Below, in pieces: positions 7,515 to 15,463 of a stretch of 64,000 nt of DNA; position 1 is the first letter of the stretch; the number at the start of each line of letters is the position of its first letter. The notes under the pieces were generated by a model that did no database searches, was not told the origin of the DNA, and saw only the letters and a list, made by a program, of their open reading frames with translations. The position numbers were made by a program, and so were the translations under genes. The stretch lies in the NCBI RefSeq assembly GCF_009729075.1, contig NZ_VTGY01000020.1:186001-250000 (forward strand). The letters are read 5' to 3'. This DNA comes from Mycolicibacterium sp. CBMA 226. GTDB taxonomy: Bacteria; Actinomycetota; Actinomycetes; Mycobacteriales; Mycobacteriaceae.

Positions 7515-9089
7515 TCAGTAGGCGCCGTTGGCGGTGAGGACGGTGCGGAGGGTTTTGGTGATGATGAGGATGTCTTGGGTGAGGGACCAGTTTTCGACGT
7601 AGGTGAGGTCGAGGCGGATGGCGTCTTCGGGTTTGAGGTCGGAGCGGCCGCTGATTTGCCAGAGTCCGGTGAGGCCGGGTTTGACGGCGAGGCGGTGGGA
7701 GACGAGGTCGTCGTAGGTGTCGACTTCGCGGCGGACTTGGGGTCGGGGGCCGACGACGCTCATGTGTCCGGTGAGGACGTCGAGGAATTGGGGGAGTTCG
7801 TCGATGGAGTATTTGCGGATGATGGTGCCGATGGGGGTGATGCGGGGGTCGTTTTTGATTTTGAAGAACAGGGCGTTGCCGCCGTGGGTGGCGATGAGGT
7901 CGGTTTGGCGGGTGTCGGCGTCTTGGTACATGCTGCGGAATTTGGTCATTTTGAATGGTTTTCCGTCGAGGCCGATGCGTTCGGCCTTGTAGAAGATGGG
8001 GCCCGCGCTGGTGAGCTTGACCGCCACGGCAGTCACGATCAGCACCGGCGCGACGGCGACCAACGCTGTCACGGCGAACAGGACATCAAATGCCCGTTTG
8101 AGGAGTGAATTCGACCGGCTGTATTGGGGTTTGGCGATTTCGAAGACGGCCATGCCGGCGACGGGGCGGCTGGTGAGGCGTCCGTCGGCGATGTCGATGA
8201 GGCCGGGGGCGACCATGAGGTCGACGCCGTGTTCGTCCAGTTCCCACATCAGGCGGCGCAGGTCGACCGGGCTCAGGTGGTGGGTGGCGGCCAGCGCGAC
8301 GGTGTCCACGCCGGTGCGCTCGACGGCGGCCAGGATGGCTTCGTCGGTGCCGACGATGGGGATGTCGCGGCCGGCGACGGTGATGACTTCTTTGGCGTCG
8401 GTGGGTCCCATGGGGGTGCAGAACCCGACGACGTGATACCCCGCCCACGGATCTTTGGCGAATTCGGTCGCGATGTCAGCGGCGGCACCGGTGGCACCGA
8501 CCACCAAGAGTTGGCTCTGGTCTTCGCCCGAAAGACGCCTCCGGCCAATGATCCGTCGCCACATCCAGCGAGTCGCGACGAGCCCCAGAAGACCCGTCGG
8601 CAGCGCGATTGCCAGGTAGCCGCGGGAGATCTCGATGTGGAACAGGGTGGCGGCGATGGCGATGAGGCCGAACAGCTGCAGCGTGGCTGCGGCCAGCGTG
8701 ACGTATTCGTCGAACCCGCGGCCGACGACTTTGGCCGACCGGCTTCCCAGCGACAAGAAGCCCATCCACGCCATGGCGATGACCGCCGACACGGCCAGGT
8801 ACCGGACGTGCGGGCCGTTGTCGAGGGAGACGTAGACGGGGTGTCCGGTGGTGGTGGCGAACCGGAAAACTTGCCCAAGGATGACGGAAGAGCAAATAAC
8901 CAGAGCATCGCTGAAAATGAGCGTGCGTGCATATTTTGCGTGACGCTGCTCACGCATTGACCTGCCCCTGTTGCCGCCCGCGGTAGCAGATGGTAGCTGC
9001 AGATTGAGTTCGTTCGGGGCGGTGACATGACTACCGACTGGCCTAATTGACGATTTGACCTGCGATATTTGTACTGTTGTTGTCGACAT
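7515..9089 (-). CDS. Polyprenyl-phosphate sugar-1-phosphate transferase (exopolysaccharide initiation)
   Basis: A 524-residue membrane enzyme of the WcaJ/CpsE type. Residues about 50-170 hold four to five transmembrane helices, about 180-320 a CoA-binding-like nucleotide fold (LLVVGATGAAADIATEFAKDP), and the C-terminal third the bacterial sugar transferase domain: KRAFDVLFAVTAL, then GPIFYKAERIGLDGKPF, KFRSMY, SIDELPQFLDVLTGHMSVVGPRP and KPGLTGLWQISGRSD. It transfers a sugar-1-phosphate to undecaprenyl or decaprenyl phosphate to start a polysaccharide. It stands alone. Much of the gene uses C-ending codons and AAA/GAA/CAA instead of the G-ending codons of its neighbours, hinting at transfer or mosaicism. 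Confidence 0.9.
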   Translation of the reverse strand: MSTTTVQISQVKSSIRPVGSHVTAPNELNLQLPSATAGGNRGRSMREQRHAKYARTLIFSDALVICSSVILGQVFRFATTTGHPVYVSLDNGPHVRYLAVSAVIAMAWMGFLSLGSRSAKVVGRGFDEYVTLAAATLQLFGLIAIAATLFHIEISRGYLAIALPTGLLGLVATRWMWRRIIGRRRLSGEDQSQLLVVGATGAAADIATEFAKDPWAGYHVVGFCTPMGPTDAKEVITVAGRDIPIVGTDEAILAAVERTGVDTVALAATHHLSPVDLRRLMWELDEHGVDLMVAPGLIDIADGRLTSRPVAGMAVFEIAKPQYSRSNSLLKRAFDVLFAVTALVAVAPVLIVTAVAVKLTSAGPIFYKAERIGLDGKPFKMTKFRSMYQDADTRQTDLIATHGGNALFFKIKNDPRITPIGTIIRKYSIDELPQFLDVLTGHMSVVGPRPQVRREVDTYDDLVSHRLAVKPGLTGLWQISGRSDLKPEDAIRLDLTYVENWSLTQDILIITKTLRTVLTANGAY

Positions 9090-9354
9090 GGCTACCGGGG
9101 CGCTCTCTGCTGGGCGGGTCTCACTCGGTCGGTTGATCCCGCTGTGCTTGCAGGATTCACCTGCCAGTTCGAGATCAGTGCGCGGACCGCCGGTGGTCTC
9201 GCGCGATGCATTTCGTGTTAACGACTGCGATTTTCAGCAAATTTATACCGAAGGATTGGAACCCACAAGTAGGACACCTAACCAACGCCTGTTACGGCGA
9301 TCACACTTGGAGCTGGGGCTCTGTGAGGTCTGCGGGCAAGGCAGAAAGGAATTG

Positions 9355-10131
9355 TCAGTAGCCGCTGAGCAGTGTTCGTAGCTGCACGAGGGCTTCGGGT
9401 CCGGCTTGGCTGTGCCAGCGCCCTGGGTCGGCGGGGCGCCGGCCCCACAGAAATAGCGCGCGCACCGCGGGGTCGCTTTCGATGGTCGCTTCGCCCTCGG
9501 GCGGGACCAATTCGATGGAGTTACCGTTGGCCGTTGCAGTTACCAGTACGTCATCGGTGCCTGGTGACCTTAGACGACCTAGGATGCGGCCGCTCGACCC
9601 GAGGTTCAAGCGGGTAGCGCCACGGGCCATCAGTGGTGTGCCGACGTCGTGCACACTGTGTTCGGTCATCCATGGCTGTGCCAGCGAATCAGTGGCAGTG
9701 GCGTCATCGCCCGTCATGTCCCAGCGGTGCAGCACCATTTCCTCACGCATGTGCTCGGCGAAGAAGCCGGGCCCGACCTGGCGTCCGGTCCACGCGATGC
9801 GCGTGTCGGGCGGGAGATCAGCCGCCGCTTCGGTCACGTCGACGAGCCGTTCGCACTCGGTGACGAAGGCCGACCACAATTCGGAATCGGGCAGCGCACG
9901 ATAAGGGGCTTCCCGTTCTTCGAAGCTTCGCGTGTCCACCGGGTGTCCATCCATATGTGCGCCGAGCACGCGGACGAATTCGACGGCGTTGGCGGTGTTG
10001 TGGATCAGGACGTCACCTACCGTCCATCCCTCGCACCAGGTACCGGTGTCGGGCCGGCGGCTCTGGATCGCATGCACGAACGCCTCCGATTCCGGAAGAG
10101 CTGCAAGCATCCTGCGGGAAACGGTAACCAT
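9355..10131 (-). CDS. Maleylpyruvate isomerase family mycothiol-dependent enzyme
   Basis: A 258-residue protein of the DinB-like MDMPI superfamily. The N-terminal metal-binding four-helix domain shows CEGWTVGDVLIHNTANAVEF (first histidine ligand position) and the helix AEHMREEMVLHRWDM with E-x3-HRWD. The C-terminal part (about 170-258) has the sterol-carrier-like MDMPI C-domain pattern ending in WGRRP. AAGGAG lies six bases before the ATG. Members use mycothiol for isomerisation or conjugation; the substrate cannot be read from sequence. It is separate from its neighbours by over 130 bases on both sides. Confidence 0.8.
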   Translation of the reverse strand: MVTVSRRMLAALPESEAFVHAIQSRRPDTGTWCEGWTVGDVLIHNTANAVEFVRVLGAHMDGHPVDTRSFEEREAPYRALPDSELWSAFVTECERLVDVTEAAADLPPDTRIAWTGRQVGPGFFAEHMREEMVLHRWDMTGDDATATDSLAQPWMTEHSVHDVGTPLMARGATRLNLGSSGRILGRLRSPGTDDVLVTATANGNSIELVPPEGEATIESDPAVRALFLWGRRPADPGRWHSQAGPEALVQLRTLLSGY

Positions 10132-10262
10132 CGCTGCACTCCTTCGTCATTGCCCCGAGGTCGAAGTTGGGCTGGGCAGATAATGACGATGTAGCCGGAA
10201 TCGGTGGAACTTATTCGCGGAGTGCACGGTGTTCGGAGTCCGGCCACGTGCTGGCCGAACCG

Positions 10263-10937
10263 TCAGGCAATGCGGACGATCTCGAGCGGGACGGAACGAG
10301 TCAGCTTGAAACCCATTGCCGTGTAGAGCTTCTGTGCTGGGTTGTCGCTTGACGTGTGCAGAAACGGAATTTCGCCGCGAGCGCGGATACCGTGTGCGAC
10401 CGCGCGGATCAGGCGGGACGCGAGGCCTTGCCCGCGGGCTTCGGGGGCGGTGCACACTGCACTGATTTCCGTGTATCCAGTCGGTCGCATCCTCTCGCCG
10501 GCCATCGCAATGAGCGAGCCGTCGGCATCGCGGATTCCCAGGTAGGTTCCGAGTTCGATAGTCCGAGGAAGGAACGGTCCCGGTTTGGTCTGCTCAACAA
10601 GAGCGGTCATCTCGGGTACGTCGGCCGGCGTGAGGGGTATCGCGGCCGGATCGGGAGCGACTTCGACTGCACTGCCGTCGTATTGGACCAATCCGAATGT
10701 CTCGACGACGGACCACCCCGGGGGCAGCGGCGTGGCGCGGTCGCGAAGTACCGCGATCCTGGTGTCCCCGGCCAGGCGGGCGACGTGATCGTAGTCCTCG
10801 TCTGTCAGCTCGCGGGGGTGACCGTAGAACACCGAGACGTCCGGGTGATAACGCCGGATCCGTCCACTGGCTTCACGGAACCGGATGTGCGGGCCGTCGA
10901 GCGCGGAGGTGATTGGGTCGGCGAGCACGTCGGTCAC
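10263..10937 (-). CDS. GNAT family N-acetyltransferase
   Basis: About 224 residues from GTG 10937; an in-frame start 21 codons upstream would overlap the SLC13 gene and lacks a ribosome site. The C-terminal half carries the GNAT fold: YTEISAVCTAPEARGQGLASRLIRAVAHGI (motif A, acetyl-CoA binding, with RGQGLA), then GEIPFLHTSSDNPAQKLYTAMGFK (motif B). This arrangement matches FR47-like acetyltransferases. Acceptor substrate unknown. Confidence 0.85.
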   Translation of the reverse strand: MTDVLADPITSALDGPHIRFREASGRIRRYHPDVSVFYGHPRELTDEDYDHVARLAGDTRIAVLRDRATPLPPGWSVVETFGLVQYDGSAVEVAPDPAAIPLTPADVPEMTALVEQTKPGPFLPRTIELGTYLGIRDADGSLIAMAGERMRPTGYTEISAVCTAPEARGQGLASRLIRAVAHGIRARGEIPFLHTSSDNPAQKLYTAMGFKLTRSVPLEIVRIA

Positions 10938-10966
10938 GCCTCGATCATCCCAGAAGGCGAACGGCG

Positions 10967-12664
10967 TCAGATCGTCAGCAGTACCCAGCTGACCACGCAC
11001 ACCGTCGTCAGGCAGACTGCGGTGAGCGGCAAGCCGTATCTGATGAAGGTGCGGGTCGAATAGTTACCCGGCCGCATCACCATGAGGTTCGACTGATGGC
11101 TGAACGGGTTGAGGAACGTGAACGAAATGCACGTGCCCACCATGGTCAGCAGGAGCACCGGATTGAGGCCAGTTCTGGCCGCGATGGTCAGGACCACCGG
11201 CGTCAGAATGGCGGCCGCCGCGGCGTTCGTGACGACGTTCGTCATCACGGTGGTACTCACCGCGAGCACCAGCACAACCAGTACGGTCTTGCCAGCTGAG
11301 AGAGACAGGAGCGCTTCCGAAATATATTCACCCAGGCCACTTTTCACCACAATGGTGCCAAGACCAATTGATCCGGCGATGATGGCCAGGATGTTCCAAT
11401 TGAGCGCACGTGCCGCTGAGCGGGGTGTCAGGACGCCGGTGAGCACCGTCAATGCCGCACCCGTTGCGGCAATCAGTTCGACCTGGGCCAAGCCGAATGA
11501 GCCGGCAACGATCACGCCCGCAAGAATGAGTAGCGCAACCCACGTCTTGCCGGTCTGCGGCGCCTTGCCCGCCGCTTGTTGCCACAGGCCGACCAACGAA
11601 TGATCATCCAGTGCCGCAACGGATTCGGTGGTGACCAGACAGAGCGCACCCGCTTCTGCCGGCGCGTCCCGCAGGGCGTTGGTCGTCTGCGCGGCCACCA
11701 CCAGGATGTTCTCGTCATCCTCCAGATCGCGCACCCTGGCTTGCTCATTGGTAGCAATGGCAACGAGGTAGAGGGGCTGTGGCGAGAGGCTGAAACGCGG
11801 GCTGCCCCAAAGGATTCGGACCCCGGCCTCGGTGCACCGGTAGATCAACCGGTCGCCTGCCTCAAGCACTGATTCCGTGGCCACGGGCTTACCCTCGCGC
11901 CGGATGTCTACCAGTTCGAACTCGATGGTGGTCGCGATACCCAGCTCGGCGGCTGTGCGGCCAACCGCGTTGGCTCGCGCCGCGACCGGAATCTCCGCAT
12001 GCCAGGAAAGGTCCCGGTCTGCATTCTCACTCCGGCCGCGCAACATCGCAGGCGCGGTCAGCAACAGCACAACCCAGCCCACGAGTGCCACCGGTACGGC
12101 AATCGGCACAAACGAGAACATCGTGACCTCGGCACCCGAAGGCGCCGCAAGCGCAGCGATGAGCAGATTGGAGCTGGTGCCGATCAGGGTGGCGGAGCCG
12201 GCCAACGTGGTGGCGTGAGCAATCGGCAGGAGCACGCCACGAGCCGGGATACCGGAGCGCTGCTGCAATTCCTTGGCCGCAGGGATCAGCATGGCGACGA
12301 TGGGGGTGGTGTTGATCAGCGCGGAAATGAACCCTACGGGCGGGATGAGCCGGCGCAGCGCCTGCCCAGATGTCTGTACGCCCGACAACAGCCGGTACGT
12401 GGCGCGCGAGACCACACCCGTGTGCAGCACGCCCTTGGCGATGACCAGCATGGCCGCGACGGTGATCACGCCACCGTTGCTCAGCCCCGCGAAAAGCTCC
12501 GCGGGCGTTGCGATTCGAGCAGCCCACCGGCGACCAACGCGCAGATCAACGCCAGTACAGCGGGCAGACGGCCAGTCGTCATTGCGGCCAGGGTGAGGAT
12601 CACGATCACTGCCGCAGTCACAGCCACCGCTACATTGTCCGCGATGAGTCTCCGGCGTGCCCAT
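10967..12664 (-). CDS. SLC13/DASS-family anion permease with RCK_C domain; N-terminal frame break
   Basis: The protein has the divalent-anion permease halves (PAELFAGLSNGGVITVAAMLVIAKG, LINTTPIVAMLIPA, SATLIGTSSNLLIAALAA; second half MTNVVTNAAAAAILTPV and NPFSHQSNLMV) separated by a TrkA-C/RCK_C-like segment around residues 225-310. The first 50 or so residues of the frame starting at 12664 are non-hydrophobic nonsense. Another frame over 12516-12645 encodes the expected first helix (DNVAVAVTAAVIVILTLAAM, then LPAVLALICALVAGGLL). Restoring one G near 12515 rejoins it to GIATPAEL. So the gene is either frameshifted or the sequence has a one-base error; the native start may be GTG 12627. Confidence 0.8.
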   Translation of the reverse strand: MGTPETHRGQCSGGCDCGSDRDPHPGRNDDWPSARCTGVDLRVGRRWAARIATPAELFAGLSNGGVITVAAMLVIAKGVLHTGVVSRATYRLLSGVQTSGQALRRLIPPVGFISALINTTPIVAMLIPAAKELQQRSGIPARGVLLPIAHATTLAGSATLIGTSSNLLIAALAAPSGAEVTMFSFVPIAVPVALVGWVVLLLTAPAMLRGRSENADRDLSWHAEIPVAARANAVGRTAAELGIATTIEFELVDIRREGKPVATESVLEAGDRLIYRCTEAGVRILWGSPRFSLSPQPLYLVAIATNEQARVRDLEDDENILVVAAQTTNALRDAPAEAGALCLVTTESVAALDDHSLVGLWQQAAGKAPQTGKTWVALLILAGVIVAGSFGLAQVELIAATGAALTVLTGVLTPRSAARALNWNILAIIAGSIGLGTIVVKSGLGEYISEALLSLSAGKTVLVVLVLAVSTTVMTNVVTNAAAAAILTPVVLTIAARTGLNPVLLLTMVGTCISFTFLNPFSHQSNLMVMRPGNYSTRTFIRYGLPLTAVCLTTVCVVSWVLLTI

Positions 12665-13360
12665 GAGGATTGGGGATTCGGGGGTCGCGCGTTTGTTCGT
12701 TTGGTCTGCGGGCTGTGCGCGTTGGTTTCAACCTGCCTCTTCTGGTTGCCGGGGTGAGCGCCCCAGATTTGTCACTGTGACGAATGCCGTCAGTTGCCCC
12801 GCGTCAGGAGTAGCGGAGTGGCTCTTCACGGAATGTGACGTGTCCGAAGCCGGCTGCGGCGCGGTCTCGTCGCTGGCTGGTGACGGGCAGCCACCGACGC
12901 CAGCCACCTAATTCGCCAAAACTTCGCAGACAAAGGCTTGAGCACGCGTCCAGCGAGAGGCTGGTAAAACGTCACTGTGACGTATCGACGGTGTCGCACT
13001 GCCAGCCGCGACCGGAGTCGCCGCGGCGGAGCGAGTGGCGCGAGAACGTCCGAGTTCAACCAAGGCGCCTACGTCGGCGCGGCAATCTCATTCTTCGTGG
13101 CGTGACCGGTGCCGTGGCCCGTGTGCCCTGGTGTGAATTCACGCCAAGAGTGCGACGGGTGATGGTTGGGCATGCGAGACTCTATCGAGGACTCCGCGAC
13201 AAAGACGGAGCGATGGACTCTGTGCCCGAACCCGCCATTTCGCACCAGTCCAAAGCCAAACGCCGATAAGGTACATTATGTCAAGTATGGAACTGACATT
13301 TTCGTTGTGACAGCATCGGATTCACCAGCTCCGCCGCAGCCGAAGGCAGCGCGTTCGACG
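12665..13360. other. Intergenic region without a supported gene
   Basis: Nothing with coding character seen on either strand; open frames here are arginine/proline-rich shadows. The 11-base palindrome GTCACTGTGAC occurs at 12771-12781 and again at 12971-12981, exactly 200 bases apart. No function assigned. Confidence 0.5.
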
Positions 13361-14338
13361 TTAGATGGCGAGGACGATTCGACCCGGGACTAAGCGGGAT
13401 TCGAGCCGCTCATGGGCCTCGCTCGCTTTCGACAGGGGCATCTCCTCGACATTGAGCCGGAGTCGACCGTCAGCAATCAGCGGCAGGACCTGCGCGGCTG
13501 CCGGCTTAGCACTACCGGGATGGGATTGGAGGTAAAGCCCGATTGAGAAGCCCATCATGGCAGCGTTCTTAAGCCAGAGTTGGTCACCGGTCACGGGAGT
13601 ATCCGGGGTATTGGCAGCGTGCCCGAGCAACAGGATTCGGCCCAAAGGTGCAAGCACCTCAATGCTGGCGCTGCGAACATCGCCGCCAACGGCATCGGCC
13701 ACTACATCGACGGTCTGTCCGGCCAGCTTCTCAACGAACGTGTCACTGGTAAGCACGGCGTCGTATCCCAGATGATCTGTGTCGGGGATCCGTCGGCGTG
13801 AGGAGACGGTGCCGATGACGCGGGAAGCGCCGAGCGAGCGGGCGACAGCGGGTACGGTGGCGGCTAATCCACCAGCGGCCCCGTGCACCAGGATGGTCTC
13901 CCCCGGCTGCAAATGAGCCACTCGGGTCAGCGCCAGGTAGCTGGTGACTCCGTATGGCAGTGCGGCGACCGCGAGGACAGGATCTACTTGCGAGTCGCCG
14001 AGCGGAATGACCGTCGAAGCGTCAGCGAGACTGACGCTGGCGTACCCGCCGAGCGTCGCCTGCGACATCGTGACCACGGGCTCTCCAACACGAAGTCCGC
14101 GGACCCCGGCGCCCACGGCTCGCACCGTACCGGCGACCTCGCCGCCCGGCACGAACGGCGGGCTCGGCAGCCCGGGCGTAGCGGCAAACTCGCCGCGCCG
14201 CAACAAGACGTCGACTAGCCCGACGGCCGCGTGTGTGGTGTTGATGGCAACCTGCCCCGGACCCGGTGTCGGGTCTGGCAACTCGGTTTCCACGAGGACC
14301 TCGGGGCCGCCGAAAGCGGTGGCAACCATGGCGTACAT
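13361..14338 (-). CDS. Zinc-free MDR-family NADPH:quinone oxidoreductase
   Basis: A 325-residue medium-chain reductase starting at ATG 14338, with GGGAGA just upstream; the frame remains open 86 codons further but that part lies in the regulatory region. N-terminal GroES-like domain (PGPGQVAINTTHAAVGLVDVLLRRG, then PPFVPGGEVAGTVRAVGAGV) and a Rossmann domain with GETILVHGAAGGLAATVPAVARSLGASRVIGT. Structural-zinc cysteines are absent, as in quinone oxidoreductases. It is divergent from a TetR gene across a strong double palindrome, so it is very probably the regulated target; it would reduce a quinone or enone inducer. Confidence 0.9.
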   Translation of the reverse strand: MYAMVATAFGGPEVLVETELPDPTPGPGQVAINTTHAAVGLVDVLLRRGEFAATPGLPSPPFVPGGEVAGTVRAVGAGVRGLRVGEPVVTMSQATLGGYASVSLADASTVIPLGDSQVDPVLAVAALPYGVTSYLALTRVAHLQPGETILVHGAAGGLAATVPAVARSLGASRVIGTVSSRRRIPDTDHLGYDAVLTSDTFVEKLAGQTVDVVADAVGGDVRSASIEVLAPLGRILLLGHAANTPDTPVTGDQLWLKNAAMMGFSIGLYLQSHPGSAKPAAAQVLPLIADGRLRLNVEEMPLSKASEAHERLESRLVPGRIVLAI

Positions 14339-14386
14339 GACATCTCCCAACGAGTAGTGCAGTAATGAGCGGTCACCATCGACGCT

Positions 14387-14427
14387 AACGCAAGGGTGTT
14401 GCGTTGTCAACGCAATGCCCTTGCGTT
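14387..14427. promoter_or_regulatory. Double-palindrome operator between quinone reductase and TetR genes
   Basis: Two 19-base elements, AACGCAAGGGTGTTGCGTT (14387-14405) and AACGCAATGCCCTTGCGTT (14409-14427), are separated by GTC. Each is itself an AACGCAA/TTGCGTT inverted repeat, and together they form a larger imperfect palindrome. The second ends 16 bases before the TetR start codon. Such paired sites fit two TetR dimers repressing both divergent promoters. Confidence 0.8.
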
Positions 14428-14443
14428 GTGATACATTAGGCCT

Positions 14444-15106
14444 ATGGCCTCCCAGGACACGTTCCAGCGGGCTTATTCGCCGCGCCACAAAGAGCAGCGC
14501 GCGAACGACCTGATCGACGCCGCGCGCAGACTGGCGATCCAAGAAGGTGTCCGTGCTGTGACGCTGACCGCGATCGCCACCCATGCCGGCGTGCACGTCT
14601 CTGCGGTCCGCCGATACTTCGATTCGCGCGAAGCCATCTTGCTCGGCCTAGCAGAGGAGGGCTACGCCGAATGGGTGAGTGTGCTGATCGGTCAACTTGA
14701 GGGCCGCGAAAACCTCAGCTCGGCAGAACTTGCTCGCGCTGTGGCGAACACACTCACCGAGCGGCCCCTCTTCTGCGACCTACTGACCCACGTCACCCTC
14801 AATCTCGAGCGAGAAGTGACCTATGAACGGGTCCGCACATTCAAAACCATTGTGGCCGCTGCGCTTTCACAACTAGGAAGTGCCATCACGGCAGCCACGG
14901 CACTCACGCCTGAGCAGGCCGGCGATTTCATCATCGCGGTCATCGCTATGAGCGCCCCGCTTTGGCAAGCCGCTCACCCCGCGGAGACACTCACCCGGCT
15001 ATACGAGGCGGAACCTACACTCGCCCACATCGGCATCGATTTTGCCCCGACGCTCACTCGACTACTCACAAACCTGTGCGACGGCATGGCCCTGGCCCAC
15101 GGATAA
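14444..15106 (+). CDS. TetR family transcriptional regulator
   Basis: A 220-residue protein. The N-terminal HTH lies at about residues 20-66 (ANDLIDAARRLAIQEGVRAVTLTAIATHAGVHVSAVRRYFDSREAILLGLAEEG). The C-terminal ligand-binding domain (about 75-215) is helical and resembles TetR proteins with the LTERPLFCDLLTHVTLNLEREV segment. Divergent from the quinone reductase; the intergenic double palindrome is its probable binding site and implies autoregulation. Ligand likely an electrophilic or quinone-type substrate of the neighbour, by inference. Confidence 0.9.
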   Translation: MASQDTFQRAYSPRHKEQRANDLIDAARRLAIQEGVRAVTLTAIATHAGVHVSAVRRYFDSREAILLGLAEEGYAEWVSVLIGQLEGRENLSSAELARAVANTLTERPLFCDLLTHVTLNLEREVTYERVRTFKTIVAAALSQLGSAITAATALTPEQAGDFIIAVIAMSAPLWQAAHPAETLTRLYEAEPTLAHIGIDFAPTLTRLLTNLCDGMALAHG

Positions 15107-15234
15107 TCCATATTCCTCACCGTATCTACGCGTCCGGGGTCCCCAATGGCCACCGCCGCCCGGCACTGAAATGGGTGCGAGAACCCGCACGCTCGGCCAC
15201 AAATTCATCTTCGGCGTGGTGTGTTGATTACTGC

Positions 15235-15450
15235 TCAGTCGCTTCGTAGGAGTCGCGCCGCAGCGAGGATCTGGCTGGCAGCCCTCGCGCCCGCAACCGC
15301 CGCCGATTCGTCGGCGCGTTGGACCGCATTGTGGAATACGGCGAAATCGAATACTGAGGGCCACCAGTAAAGTGCCGCCGTTTCATGAGATGAATCAACC
15401 GCACTCTCGATGATCAGCCAACGTCCCTGGGCGGCCGCATGACGGTTCGT
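15235..15450 (-). pseudogene. Possible small ORF lacking a clear start, downstream of diguanylate cyclase
   Basis: Reading leftwards on the minus strand to the TGA at 15235-15237 gives a protein-like stretch: GRWLIIESAVDSSHETAALY, then WWPSVFDFAVFHNAVQRADE and a helical AASQILAAARLLRSD ending. Codon third positions fit the genome. There is no ATG, GTG or TTG in this frame after the upstream stop. An ATG in a neighbouring frame (at about 15440) would connect if one base were out of place near 15430. It may be a decayed or misread small gene co-transcribed with the BLUF-cyclase pair. Family unknown. Confidence 0.35.
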
Positions 15451-15463
15451 GCTGTCGCTCGCG

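Noticed and set aside
10229..10260. GTTCGG/CCGAAC imperfect hairpin after the acetyltransferase gene
   Set aside because: Stem is interrupted and weak; not enough to call a terminator.
12835..13269. Plus-strand 144-codon open frame in the region before the quinone reductase
   Set aside because: Arg/Pro/Ser-rich with no motif or ribosome site; typical high-GC spurious frame.
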